A stretch of 64,000 nucleotides of DNA from Zhengitettix transpicula. Taxonomy: Eukaryota > Arthropoda > Insecta > Orthoptera > Tetrigidae. The notes under the pieces were generated by a model. It did no database searches and had not been told where the DNA came from. It saw nothing but the letters and a program-made list of their open reading frames with translations. Shown here in pieces: positions 33,800 through 46,370 of this stretch. The number at the start of each line of letters is the position of its first letter. Position 1 is the stretch's first letter. A program made the translations under genes and the position numbers. The DNA is taken from the NCBI GenBank assembly GCA_037074705.1, contig CM073594.1:72774509-72838508 (forward strand). Reading direction: 5' to 3'.

Positions 33800-36700
33800 G
33801 CTGCAGGTAAATTTTTTCAGACGCTTATCGATGAGTTTAGGAATGAGATTTTCACTCTGAGAGGACATTTTTTGCGGCCTCGTCTTGATTTTAAATTTGT
33901 GATCACCTCTGCCAATGTAAGTTGGTTTTTCGATCTTATCCCGTATGTCTTTCCACGATTTGTTACCCGTGTATGATTTAAAAAGTGCGCAAAGTCTTCC
34001 GTCTGGTTGCCAAAGATTCCCACCCTAATTTCTCTACCTTTTCTCGCCCGTGACCAGGTCCCCGAATCACAATTGTTGTTGCCCCCCACTGAAGTTTTTC
34101 TAGGCCTTCTTCTATGTGGTGTTTTCTATAAAGATCCCAACAACTTGCACCATACTCTACTATGGGACGAACTAGAGATTTATAAGCAAGTTCTTTTCAT
34201 TTGCCACTCCCCTTTTTTAATATCGTCATAACAAAATGTAAAGATTTCCAAGCTTTCCGAATTTACTTGCTTTTCTCACCCTAGATTTGAGTTCAAAATA
34301 ATTCCTAAAATTTGTAGCTGTTTACTTGTGATATTTTATCCCCATTTATATTATAACCCAATCGTATATTTACCCGACATTTAATGATTTTTTTTTGCTT
34401 TTTTCACTATTTATCTACATTTTATTTGTTTCATCCCCACTATTTAGCGCATCTAAGTCGTTTGGTAAATCGTATTCATCAGAATCTTTATTGATCATCC
34501 TATAGACGATACAATCATCAGCAAAAAGTGTAATTTTGGAACCGATTTTAAATGGTAGATGACTAATATATATCAGGAACAATAAAGGCCCCATTACTGA
34601 TCCTTGAGGCACCTCCGAAATTACAGTTTGTTCTGCTGACAGATGTCTACCAATCTTTACCCTTGGAGTTCGCCAGTTGAGAAATTCCTTGACCCAAAGC
34701 ACAACCCGTCTGTCGATGCCTGTCTTGTCCAGTTTCTCTATCAAAATGCCATGTGGAACGACGTCAAATTCTTTATTGAAATCTATGACGATAGCATCTA
34801 TTCTCCCACCTTTGTCTATTTCGTCGGATAGATCTTGAAATAAAATGATCACTTGACGTTCGCGCGAAAAATCTTGCCTAAATCCAGGTTGTTCCGTGTA
34901 AAACCACTCTATCAGTTCCAGTTCTCTACGGATGTAGTCCGATATAATTCTATCAGTGATTTTACAGATCACTGACGTAAGACTAACCGGTCTATAATTT
35001 GAAACACGGGCTTTGTCACCTCCTTTGGAAGTTGGAACAACTAACGCGGACTTCCAGTCTTTTGGGAGTGCAGAATTATTAATAGAGATGTTAAATAATC
35101 TTACTATATACGGAACTATTGCCTCCCCTCTAACTTCAATAATATCGCTATTCATATCATCCGTGATTTATGAAATTTCAGCTTCCTTATAGTTCTTTAC
35201 AGCGTCAACTTCAAGTCTAAAGTCCTGACAGCGTCTTACCGTGTCCACGACGTCATATTGCCCACTACTTTTACCGAAAACTAATATAAAATAATTATTT
35301 AACATTTCCGATTTTTCTTTGTCATTATCTTTTAGGGGTAACACTAATTCACTATTAAGCTTTAACATAGTTATAAAATCTTGTCCAATTATTATGTCCC
35401 TCCTTTAGAATGCATTCAAAAAGTTTTTCTTGCGCCTCCTCCTTTTCTTTTTCTGTTTGGATAAACTTCTGAAATACGATAAGGTTTATTTTATTTTTTC
35501 ATACGCTTTTTTAAGAGAATAATATTTTTTTGTAGTACTCGGGGTCTGAATTTTTCTTAATGATCCTATGTGGAACGAAGCGGTTCATTTTCTCATTAAC
35601 AATTAATTTAAAACCATTCCATATTTCGAAAATGTTTTCACCATTTCTCAGAAACTGTGATAATTGGTTTCTCAGAAATGAGGAGAGATCATGCAGGTTT
35701 GTTTTCGCAACTCTGCCATTTAATTACTTCCTTGTTTACTGAACTGTATTCTACCTGCCGCAAGATTTCCAAGACCACACAATTCTGATCCGATATTCCA
35801 GAAAAAACTTGGCTATTCAATGCACATTCTTCTGGACGGACAAGGAAAATGTCAAGAATGTTCTACCTGGGTTAATGCATTATCCCAAACCAGCTGATTC
35901 ACTACATTTTGGCTTTAATGAATTACCTATTCTACACACGGTAAATTCAAATCCCCTGATATTATTACTTCTTTCCCGTTGTTAGAACAACGCGTTAATC
36001 GCTCCAATTTCAATAGAAGTAAATAATTTCTTTCATTGGTATCATTTGATTAATAATAATAATCAACTATATAGGGTTAAATTAAATTAGCCCCACGTTT
36101 AGGAAGCCATATATGTAATAATCACCTGATTGACGCTTAACTTTCCCCACGTTGGTGAAGCCATAAATGTAATAAACAACTGGACAGCTTTAATTAAATG
36201 AATTAATTAACAACATAATTAATTAAAATTTGAATAATTAGCCACACGTTGAAGACGTCTAATCTATAATGATCTTAAAAAATTGTATTAAGTCATAGAA
36301 ATAACTAACAACATTTACTAAGCTTTAAAAGAAATTTATTATTGTTAATTAATTTTACAATGTACAAACCTATTTTTCCTGCCGAATTTCATACATTTAA
36401 AACAATTCCTTAAATTTCATTTATTAATTCGCGGCATTTTTGAATATACAGTTCTTATATCATTACAATCAAATTCGTCGAATCTCTTATCTCAGGGCCA
36501 TAACTGGGTTTGATAATTAGAACAAAATCAATGTATAAACTGACAATTAACAATTCAAAATATAAAAAGTTAACCTAAAACAATTTGAAAATAAGTGAAA
36601 AGTAAGCTGAACGAAATCTGACTATACCTATTTAATTATCGTTTACAAAATTTATATAAAAGTATTGTTACTCACGGAACGTCTGTCTGGTACCAGATCT

Positions 36701-37740
36701 CTCTCTTGTATCTTGAAAACTACCACACTAAAAGGCCATTTTTACACTGACTCTACACTTCATTGAAATTTTTAATACTCACGATTAAATACTCGTCCTT
36801 AGCTATCTGGAACCTCGGATGAGCCGCCCCCTTTGGTCAGCTAGTGGATGCCGGTCTCTTCTATGCGATAATTGTTCAATCAGCGTGAAGCAACCACTTG
36901 CTTCACCGTGCAAATTATTATGTAAATCTCTCCGTAAAAATATTTGCTTGCTTTGATGTAGAGATACAGGATCTCGCCATTCGTACTTTACTGTTTGTTT
37001 CTCTAGGTAATCTGAACTGTATTATATCTCCCCGTCGACTTTTAACTGTTTCATCTCTCGTACGCAGAATTTTGACTCCTTCGCCTTACAATCGCTGATT
37101 TCAGACTTTAAGATCATCAGACTTTTAAGTTTTTCAGTTCCCCACGTGAACTGAACTGTTCCGTTTCTCGCAGCAAACTGATCTGGCTTCCCAAACACAC
37201 ACTGAGTTTAAGCGCGAGCGGTCTCTATTGTTGAACAAAATAAAAACCCGCGTTCATTGTCGCCTTTACGCATTCGTACCGCTAACAATTTAATTACATT
37301 AAAAACAGTTAACGGCCTGTTTAATTGGCATTACAGTATATTTTCTTTAATCCCTTTAATTTGAACGTAAATCAATTCAAGATCTTGATCTGATAAAACT
37401 AAATAGCTACTTAATTCCTGTTTCACACCAATTAGTAGGCCCCCACCCCTACTATGCCTATCCCTTCCATGAACTTTGAAATCTGCCCAAATTATCTCAG
37501 CGTCAGTGATCTGTTCATCTAAGTTTCGCCACGTTTCGGTGGCTATTAGGTTAAAAAAATTCTTGTTTAAAATACTACGACATTCGTTATTCTGATACCA
37601 CGAGGTAGTCCCAGACCCTTGCACATTTATAACTTTTACGTAGAATTTCAATACTCTCCACGTTGTGAACACGACAACATGTCGCTTCGTCCGGAAACCA
37701 GCAGAAAAGTCTGTCGATATCGTAGGATCCAGGACCAGCA
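33800..37740 (-). pseudogene. LINE retrotransposon relic (endonuclease plus RT), interrupted
   Basis: Minus strand, 5' to 3': endonuclease part at about 37340-37600 (NLIATETWRN, SRGGGLLIGVK, LELIYVQIKG); then an LTR-type insertion (36053-37335); then the rest of the endonuclease near 35940-36050 (EVIISGDLNLPCVE); a spacer with stops; 35168-35368 (LNNYFILVFG); and the reverse transcriptase at 34415-35155 with SALVVPTSKGGDKARVSNYR, NYRPVSL, DFNKEFDVVPHGIL, VPQGSVMGPLLFLIYI and LFADDC. The C-terminal part, about 33817-34300, reads KELAYKSLVRPIVEYGASCW then TYIGRGDHKFKIKTR. F-A-D-D is the catalytic motif. There are many stops and frame changes. Jockey/CR1-like by pattern; the exact clade is not resolved. 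Confidence 0.75.
36053..37335 (-). mobile_element. LTR-type element nested in the LINE endonuclease
   Basis: The minus strand starts TGTAATGCCAATTAAAC at 37335 and shares the whole block order of 39548-40579 (GCGGTACGAATGCG, GGTACCAGA, GTAAACGATAAT, TCAGATTTCGTTCAG, TTATTACA). Its 3' part holds two PBS-like words ending AACGTGGGG and AACGTGGGGC (near 36149-36157 and 36091-36099), again in tandem. It ends in GTTGATTATTATTA near 36053. The LINE endonuclease coding resumes just beyond it, proving it inserted after the LINE. Flanks show no clean target duplication. Confidence 0.65.
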
Positions 37741-38005
37741 GACTTTGTTTTGTCGGGACAGATTTGGTCGTGAATCGTCTCCGGGAACGAACGCAGGATC
37801 CTCCAATAGACAACTCTGGAGGAGAAGATGAAGTGAAGGGCGACAGACAACTGGAAGAAATCAGTCACCGGACGAAGACCGGAGAAATCTGTGGACCGGA
37901 GCGGAGTTGCAACTGAGGAGAGACCGTGACAAAAGACATGTTAAACCGTTGAATTTGTGACGACGGAAAAAGACTCCAAGAAGGTTCTGCGAATTTTTGT
38001 TGTCC

Positions 38006-38160
38006 ACTGAAGAAGTGGGTCACTTAACGATCATCGTGTACAAGACGATTGGCAGCACGAGCCAAACACTCGACGGAGTCACTATCAGAGAACGATTAGA
38101 GAAAACTGGAGCCAAGTCTGACGTCGATGACTCAAGACGTCCTAGAGGAGACTAACTCGG
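38006..38160 (+). repeat. Dispersed repeat, direct copy of the one at 32940-33110
   Basis: CTGAAGAAGTGGGTCACTTA, GATCATCGTGTACAAG, CGACGGAGTCACTATCAGAG, AAAACTGGAGCCAAGTCTGA and GATGACTCAAGACGTCC follow the same order as the inverted copy. Similarity seems to extend into 38220-38260 (AGAGATAGAGACAGATGAA against 32620-32645 reversed). Confidence 0.5.
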
Positions 38161-38299
38161 GAGAAATGGAAGGATTCCGACAATCGTTGGCCGAAGACCA
38201 TCCTTTACTTGTAACGAGAATCAGAGAGATAGAGACAGATGAACCATAGTGAAGCCCAAGAAATCTGTGGACGATGAAAGGTGAGTCAGGACAGAGTTG

Positions 38300-39540
38300 G
38301 GATCATTGACAAAATAAAAGACGACTCGTTGGATTTAATGGGAAGGTGGTAGTGCAATGGGGTTGAAATTGGAGTTACATGTACCTGTCACCTTTGAGGT
38401 TAATTAGCCTAGTAGCTACGACCAAAAAACGGTAAAGAATAGAAATCATAACTGGGGACTTGAGTCAGAGCACTTTTGCTTTTCTTTCTTCCTTGCAAAA
38501 GAATATAGATCCTCTTTGAAACGCTGTTCCATTGCTTCCTCTAAGGGGAAACAATACTCTTAAAATTTTAATATGCTCTGCACAAGGCAAGTTTTACCCC
38601 GACGCAGCTAATCGACATTCCCATAAAATTGGCGGTATAGAGCGAACAAAATGTGTTTATTTTCGGTCATTCTGAATGGATAGTTAAAACCGGATCATGC
38701 TTTTGAAAGAGAATTAAATTCTCTAAAATCTTTATTGTATGACAAATTAGTTTACTGCTGACCATTTTACATACCAGCGCTTGAAATATGACAAACTCTG
38801 TTCTTTTGGAAAATGACGTAAAATGTCATAAATTTGACCAACGGATTCTACCACTTCGTCAGAATTTCGTAATAAACTATACAATTCGGTGCAAAATTTT
38901 ATTCTCTACAATTTATTACTGAACACTATTTCCAATAGAATGCTTCATGCTTTTGCTATTAGCAACAAACTGAAAAGAGGTGCAAAATTTTGTGGTTTTT
39001 AGGCCACAGAAACTTTTTTCGGGGCCTTTAGTATTGGAAATTTTGGTTTTTCATTAATGGCCACAACATATACAAGTTCGGGGGGGGGGGGTATGATAAT
39101 ACCCAACCTTCTGTGCAGTAGGATGGATATAGCTACTGAGCTAATTTACATCTGGAACCTTTATTTTATGTTTCATGCACACTTTTCGAAGTTTATTAGG
39201 TGAAGAAGTCACTAATTAACAGACAACATTAAGTGATGAAATTAAATACCGCAGAGCGAAGATTGTAGATAACTTTGTGTGTGTGGCTTAATTTTCTCTG
39301 TATTTTGGCGACTTCTTTATCTAATCTACGACGTTGATCAAAATGTTATTTTCGTACTCCTTTTGTAGTTTCTGTTGTGCATCCGAAGAACGTATTAGAT
39401 AGGCCAAAATATTAAAACCTAATGAATACAGACATACAGTCAGGCACATACACACAATATCTGTCCCTAATTTTGATGAGTCCAAATTGAAATCAATTAA
39501 TCGGAAGTATTCTTGAACAATATATAATATATATAAATAT
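38300..39540. other. Non-coding stretch, nothing recognised
   Basis: Contains a poly-G run near 39079-39089 and, at about 39295-39325, a GACTTCTTTATCTAATC word shared with 3255, 15885 and 16875. No gene is seen. Confidence 0.35.
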
Positions 39541-39547
39541 ATAAAAT

Positions 39548-40579
39548 TGTAATGCCAATTAAACAAGACATTAATTGTTTTAATATAATTAAATTGTTAG
39601 CGGTACGAATGCGTAAAGGCGACAATCAAGCCGGGTTTTTCCTTTGTTTAACAATGGAAACTGAAAAACCGCGCGCTTGGAGAACGGCAGTCAGGAATCG
39701 GGGATTGAAAGGTGAAGGAGTCAAAATTCTGCGTACAAGAGATGAAACAGTTAAAAGTCGACGAGGAAATATAATACAGTTCAGTTCACCTTGAGCAACA
39801 AACAGTAAAGTTTGCAGATATAAAGTACGAATAGCGAGATACTGACTTTTTACATGAAAGCAAGCAAATATTTTTACGGAGAGATTTACATAATAATTTG
39901 CACACGGTGAAGCAAATGGTTGCTTCACGCTGATTGAACAATTATCGCATAGAAGAGACCGGCATCCACTAGCAGACCAAAGGGGGCGGCTCATCCGAGG
40001 TTCCAGATAGCAGAGGACGAGTATTTCAATCGTGTGTATTAAAAATTTCAATGAAGTGTAGAGTCAGTGTAAAAATGGCTTTTTAGTGTGGCAGTTTTCA
40101 AGCTACAAGAGAGATCTGGTACCAGACAGTAACAATACTTTTATACAAATTTTGTAAACGATAATTTAAAAGGTATAGTCAGATTTCGTTCAGTTTTCTT
40201 TTCACTTATTTTCATATTGTTTTAGGTTAACTTTTTATATTTGAATTGTTAATTGTCAGTTTATATACTTATTTTGTTCGAATTATCAAACCCAGTTATG
40301 GCCCAAAGATAAGAGATTCGACGAATTTGATTGTAATGATATAAGAACTGTATATTCAAAAATTCTACGAGTTAATAAATGAAAATTAAAGTATTTGTTG
40401 TTAACTGGATGAAATTCGGCGTGCAAAATAGATCTTATACAATGAAAATTTATCAACAAAAAATTTTTAAATATAAATAAATTTTCGTTAATTGATTCAT
40501 TAATTAACCCTATCAAAGTGTTTATTACATAAATGGCTTCATCAACGTGGAACAAATCGTTAATCTGTTGTTTATTACA
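39548..40579 (+). mobile_element. LTR-type retroelement copy
   Basis: It starts TGTAATGCCAATTAAAC at 39548 and ends TTTATTACA at 40579. It is flanked by AT microsatellite sequence on both sides, as is the copy at 4620-5540. Internal blocks match that copy closely (GCGGTACGAATGCGTAAAGG, GGGGGCGGCTCATCCGAGG, GGTACCAGACAG, TCAGATTTCGTTCAGTTTTC). A PBS-like tract, TGGCTTCATCAACGTGG, lies at 40532-40548, again just before the final TTATTACA. No coding domain. Confidence 0.65.
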
Positions 40580-40639
40580 ATATATATAATTGTAAATAAA
40601 TTTATATGAATTCAAATTATTAAATGAATTATGAGTATT

Positions 40640-41740
40640 ATTCAACAGTGGCCTTGCAAAGATGCTCTCAGAACAGCTTTAAACTTTATTTTGATATCTG
40701 TAGTTAATTTTTTATATAGTATAGAACTCCGGTAAAAAAAACTTTTCCTGATGTTTGGTGTATTTAAGGAATTAATGAATAAATCTTTACTTTGTCTAGC
40801 ATGATTATTGTGGACTTCTCAACATTTCTTTAGAGTGCATTGGATTAATTTTATAAACAAAATAAGTTCATACAAGAAGACACTTGGCAATGGGAGAATT
40901 TCCATGCCTTTAAAACAAGGCCTGTTACTGACAACTTCAGCCTTTTGTTGCCTAAAAACAGATGAGGATGCAGTCTATTCTGAAACTGAGATTCACTTCA
41001 CACATACATATACATTCACAGTGTTTTGTTTAATTTTTACAAACCTTGGCTTTACGATGAACGCTTTGAATGGAGAAGACTCATCAGACAGTTACATCAC
41101 GCGAGGCTCGACGTCGTCGCCTTGTTGCCGTTCTTAGTTCTGACACTCGCCGCTGGAAGCGCTGCTGCACAATCTGCACTAGTACTCTTACTTTTTTTTT
41201 CTGCATCGGTGCCAATTCTCCAGACTGGCAAAAATCGCGCTGAGGTCGATGTCTTCCAGCTTGGTGTTCCCTCTCCTCCATCCTATTCTTCCTGTCGTCG
41301 TTGATCTGCACGTTCTGTTCGTTGATCCCTTGAACAGAATAGAGTTAATGTTCATGACATTCTAATTCCAAAAGATTTGATTTTTTTTATTCCATTAGTC
41401 CTCGTATGAGGATACGTGAATAGATTAAATTTCACTTATTGTATGCTACAATTAATGTCAATTAGAAGTTAACATAAACATAAATAAAAATCGGCGACAC
41501 AAATTTCCCTGTCCAGCATAAGTAAAAGTACTAAATAGTAATAATAAAAATTCTTTAACGTTACTTAATACTTACATTATTTAAACAAATTCCATACGCA
41601 CTACGTAAAATAAATATTTCGAGAATTAACTATCTTTTTATTTCTATTTTATTCTTTAAAAATTTTTGATCTTTTGATTGTGCAGTTGGTTCATAAATTT
41701 ACAAGGATTTACAATAAATATGGTAAATATTTCACATGTT
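40640..41740. other. Non-coding stretch with short frames
   Basis: Frames at 40808-41137 and 41026-41304 overlap and match nothing I know. 41380-41490 is copy B of the repeat at 32770-32905. It may be the 5' or 3' untranslated part of a LINE. Confidence 0.35.
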
Positions 41741-41749
41741 GGCTTGTGT

Positions 41750-42980
41750 AGTCCAGTGAGTTTTCAGTCCTTGATTCTGAAGGGTTTGGGGTGGAAGATG
41801 AGATGGTTGTTTTGTTATTGGTGTAAAGGTGTTGAGTAGAGAGTGGCATAGATGGGTTATCGGGCAGGGAGTTTATATTGGAGTATGATCGAAACAGAAT
41901 TTGTTAGAAAGTGCCTGATTGTTAGTGGGGAAGTATGACGTCTATTGGGTGCTTGTGTTTCAGACGGCGGTGACTATGTATGTATTCTCTGGTCGGATTT
42001 GGGTGATTTAGGGTACTTTTGATTAGGGAGGATATGAATTAGATGATTATTGTGTTGATGGTAGGGATTTTAATGTCATTTTTGGATTGTGGGGTTCCTT
42101 AGCAACCACGGAGCATTGGTAATGGAGCGAAGGATTTTGTTTGGGATAATTTGGAGATTTTTTCAGTGGCCAGACAGGGCAGGTGCAGGACCAGATGGAT
42201 TGGATGAGGGAGAGATAGATTAGGCGTTTAGTATTCATTGCGAGTGGGGAGTTTCTGTTTAATAGTGGGAATAGGGTTTTGACTTTATGTTAATTTTGGG
42301 GATGAAGTTATTAATATGGCCTTGCCCGGATAATTTTGGGTCAAGGATGAGACCTAGGTAAGTTACCTTTGTTTTTGTGGGAATAAGAGTTTCATTGAGG
42401 GTTTCTTTTTAGGGAGAAGGGTGGGATAGAGGATTTGGAGTGGTTGATGTTGACCCTTTGGTCCATGAGTCTAGGGAATTGAGGGAACATTGGGTAGGTT
42501 GGAGTCCTGTGGTGAGGAAAGAGGTTTGGAATATGATGGTGATGTCGTTCGCAAATAATACAATATTAGTTGCGGGATATTATGGATATATACGTTGAAC
42601 AGGAGATGAGAGAGAGGATGCTTCATTTGGAGGGGGGGCACCCGTGGTTATAGAATGGGTTGGGAATGGTTGCAGTTAATTTTGGCTGTGAACATGCGGT
42701 TTTTGAGGGGTGTCATTGAGTAGATTTTTTATTTTTGAGAGGAGGAAGGGATTGTGGATTTTATCGAATGCTTTTTCTACGTCAATGAATATGGCAATAC
42801 AGGATTTTCGGTCTTCGAAAGATTTCTTTACGTAGATGTATACTGTAAATAATTGGTGGGTACAGGAATGCTCCGTATTGTGTGTTGGGAGTTAGGGGGC
42901 AGAGTTGTTTGCTGAGTTGGCGGAGGAGTTAACTATCATATCAAATATGGAATTAAATATCTCACAAGAATAAACCCAAA
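41750..42980 (-). pseudogene. LINE reverse-transcriptase relic (jockey-like)
   Basis: The minus strand, with frame changes, gives SCIAIFIDVEKAFDKIHNPF (about 42750-42810), then KTKVTYLGLILDPKLSGQGH (about 42310-42375), then LIYLSLIQSIWSCTCPVWPL (about 42170-42230). These are the A motif (F-D), the post-catalytic YLG patch and the C-terminal SLIQSIW-x-C-CPVW patch of jockey-type LINEs, in order. Stops break every segment. The catalytic YADD region is not readable. Confidence 0.6.
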
Positions 42981-43194
42981 ACCTGACACACGCACACTAC
43001 GAGGAAGCATAGACACAAACGGAGGGACAAGTCACTACAGAACGAAGAGGAATCTGCCCTTCCGTAGACACTCCATGCAACAAAGAAACAAAAGAACAGA
43101 AAAGACCAACAGAGATTAAGAAAGTTATGAAATAGTAGTTTTATTAGCTTCAACACTTTTGCAGTATAAACAGAAATAATTATTAGGCGAACGA

Positions 43195-44160
43195 TCAAGA
43201 AACGCCTGTACTGAGTAAAACACCGGCGACTTTCAGCATAATATTTTTTCTATGAATCCCAAAACTGTTGTAGTTATTATTGTTCTTAAGATCTGGAGGA
43301 AGACTATTATATAAAACTATCCCTGAATGGTGAATACTTCTCTGGTAGAGAGCAAAGATCTTGGGACCTGAGCGATTTCTAATCTCACAATCGTGAGACT
43401 CGCCATTCGTATGAAAAATATTCATGCTCCGCTTAACGAACTTAAAAATTTCGCTAATAAACACCCTGCATAAAATTAATATTCGCAGACGCTTGAAAAT
43501 CGGTTCACAATTATATGTATATTGTAATTGCACGTTTTTCAACTTGAATACAATGTTATAACACATAAGGGAATGAAAATACACGAAGTTGTATTGATGT
43601 CAACATGTTTAATTAATGTATGGTGAGTTCACTTTAAATTACTATCAACCTGAAGACCCAGAAGAGGCGCCTCAGTCGAGAACTTCTCTAGAAGGTTGTC
43701 ACTACCATCCGCTGAGGACTGGATGAACTTCTTGGTTTTATATAAATTTACTGATAATTTATTGATTTTAAACCACACATTTAGTTTGATGTTTACGTTT
43801 GTAACAAGATTATCAACATTTTTATCTGCAATCACTACATCTGTATCATCCGCGTAGAGAATTGATTTGAGAGGACGGACAAATCCTGGAACATCATTAA
43901 TATATAGAATGAAAAGTAAAGGACCAAGAATCGAGCCTTGAGGAACACCGCAAGTAATTAATTCCCAATCAGATAAATGAATATCCCCACCTTTAGTTTC
44001 GACCGCTACCTTTTCTTTTCGATTTTTTTAGATATGATTTTATGAGAAGTGAGGCGTTTCCCCGTACGCCATAATATTCTAACTGTCTTAGTAAAATTTC
44101 ATATCAACCGTGTCGAAACGCACTTGTTTGAAACTTGATTCAAGCCAGAAACTCTAATGG
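43195..44160 (-). pseudogene. LINE reverse-transcriptase relic with YADD motif
   Basis: The minus strand reads LITCGVPQGSILGPLLFILY then INDVPGFVRPLKSILYADD (about 43850-43965), continuing as NVNIKLNVWFKINKLSVNLY and KTKKFIQSS. After a break, 43195-43584 gives RNRSGPKIFALYQRSIHHSG then IVLYNSLPPDLK. GVPQGSILGPLLF and YADD are motifs B and C of a LINE reverse transcriptase, and the H-HSG-x-LYN-LP tract is the C-terminal end typical of several LINE clades. It differs in sequence from the relics at 33800-37740 and 41750-42980, so a third family. Confidence 0.65.
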
Positions 44161-44460
44161 ACAGATTTAAATAGGATTCATTATTCGTGTGTTATATATA
44201 GCTAGCGTAATTGTAACGCGCGTATTTTATTTTTTTTGCTTTATCATCGGAAATGTTGTTTGCTGTAGTTTGGAGAATTCTTTGGTTTCCCAATTCGAGA
44301 CGCCGACCTGCTGCGTCTCAGGTAGCCGCACGTGGCTATTTTAATACCAGAATAGTGTACAATCGGCCCATGGAAAAATCCCATGCGGCTAAGAACAATA
44401 AAATCCCGTGACGCTAAGGGCGGGAAAACGTCCAGCTCCGGGGTAGGAGGATAGATTTTA

Positions 44461-44870
44461 GAACAGTTGCAGAAAAGACGTTGAGGAGGACAGTTGCAGT
44501 AAAGACGTTTAGGAGGAGAGTTGCAGTAAAGGCGTTGAGGAGGAGCGTTGCAGTAAAGACGTTGAGGAGGAGAGTTGTAGTAAAGACGTTGAGGAGGACA
44601 GTTGCAGTAAAGACGGTTAGGAGGAGAGTTGCAGTAAAGACGTTTAGGAGGAGAGTTGCAGTAAAGGCGTTGAGGAGGAGCGTTGCAGTAAAGACGTTGA
44701 GGAGGAGAGTTGTAGTAAAGACGTTGAGGAGGACAGTTGCAGTAAAGACGGTTAGGAGGAGAGTTGCAGTAAAGACGTTTAGGAGGACAGTTTCAATAAA
44801 GACGTTGAGGAGGAGAGTTTCAATAAAGACGTTGAGGAGAACAGTTAAAATAAAGACGTCAAGGAGAGTG
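44461..44870. repeat. 27-bp minisatellite with a 135-bp higher-order unit
   Basis: About 15 tandem copies of a 27-bp unit, GTTGCAGTAAAGACGTTGAG then GAGGACA, with variants at fixed positions. Five variant units in one order repeat exactly once, giving a 135-bp higher-order period (compare 44504 and 44639). The terminal units diverge (TTTCAATAAAG, TTAAAATAAAG). Because 27 is a multiple of 3, both strands stay open in one frame. These frames are a by-product of the array, with no start context or known homology, and I do not call a gene. Confidence 0.85.
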
Positions 44871-45479
44871 TTAGAAGGACGTGGAAAGAGTTGGCAGAAA
44901 GAACGTTTGGAAATTGGATCCCGAAGTGTATGCTTATCCGAGTAGGGGAAAAGCATATAGTGAATACACCCATCAACTGGTTGTACGAGGTCATCCGCCG
45001 AATATTGGAGAACAAGGACCGAGACGCTCCATCCAGCAGCAGGATTCCGTAAAGGAAAATCCGGGATCTCCAACTACAGCAGAACTCCGAAAACAGAATA
45101 GGCAGTACGTATTTGGTGCAGTCAGCTAATCTCTGCTACGTAATCCACAGTTGCCTGAGATCAGAGTTTTTCGTGCTTATATTAATAAACTTATTACAAA
45201 TGTTTTTTAATGGTCAATAATTTTTTTTCCTTTAATATAAAATACCCGCCCCAATAAAATAAATTCATTACAAAAAAATGTTATGAAGAGTCTCTAAGAT
45301 AAATTTTTAAAGGGTAGAATGTTTGGAAGTTTCCCTACAAGTTATTTCCTGTTTATTTTTGTTATTTAACTTTTGCAAATCAATTACTTATTGTCCCATA
45401 TGGACATATTGTACGAAATATGGGGTAAATAATAATAATAAATAACCATTGATGGAGCTATGACAGAGGTAAACACTCT

Positions 45480-45511
45480 CCCCCCCCCCCCCCCCTCTCT
45501 CTCTCTCTCTG
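45480..45511. repeat. Poly-C and (CT)n microsatellite
   Basis: An uninterrupted run of about 16 C is followed by about eight CT units. Simple-sequence repeat. Confidence 0.9.
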
Positions 45512-46370
45512 GTCAATCCATTCTCACCAACTCTGGATGTTAAATACAAGAAATAATAATAATTTACATAAGCTTTTACAATTCTCTGCCGGATGCACAC
45601 AATAAAATGGGGAAATCCATTTTTTTAAACGAACTTCCTTGATAACATTAATGAATTAAGAAACAAGCTCTCCTGCGACCTACTCAGTCAAACTCACCTT
45701 TCACACTGTAAATAACTTTTGAGGAGAATAATTGTATTTATTACTAAACTTGGTACATTGGTATAAATTATTTAGAGTGAATTATTTTGCAAGTAATTGG
45801 TCAAAAAAAAAACTAAACGGAAAATACGTGTCAAGTTTCTTGTCTCAATCGCTCAACTGTAAAAATCAGATTAAAATGAGAGAGATCCTGACAAACAGAC
45901 CAAAGATATCAGTAGGTCAGCTTGAACATTAAGTATAAACCAATCTAATGTTGGTAATTTCTGAGATGATTCTGGTCACGATAGTTAATTTAGAGTGAAA
46001 TAATTATTTTGAATTTATAATGTAAAATTTAATTCTAAATTATTAAAGCTGTAAGATCGGCGATATATAACAGGTAGTAAGTAAAACGTTGTCCTCGACT
46101 TCTTAAAAATAACAATTTATTTATTTAAAAAGGCTTTCGTCAGATGGACATTATCAACTGTAAAAACATACAAGAGAAGATTCTGACGCAAAATTTAATT
46201 TATTGACGAAGGACTGTTGATTGCCAATAGAGTGAATAAAACAAGTGTCAATATGAGGTACCTGGATTTAATGTCTGCAGCACACGGGGTTCAACACTAA
46301 CTTTTACTAACCATCCAATCAGATCTCAGTATTTATCTCTCATTTATGAGAGGTAACGCATTACTTTTTT

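Noticed and set aside
44414..45073. Long open frames on both strands across the minisatellite
   Set aside because: A 27-bp period keeps any stop-free frame open. There is no start context, splice structure or known protein similarity.
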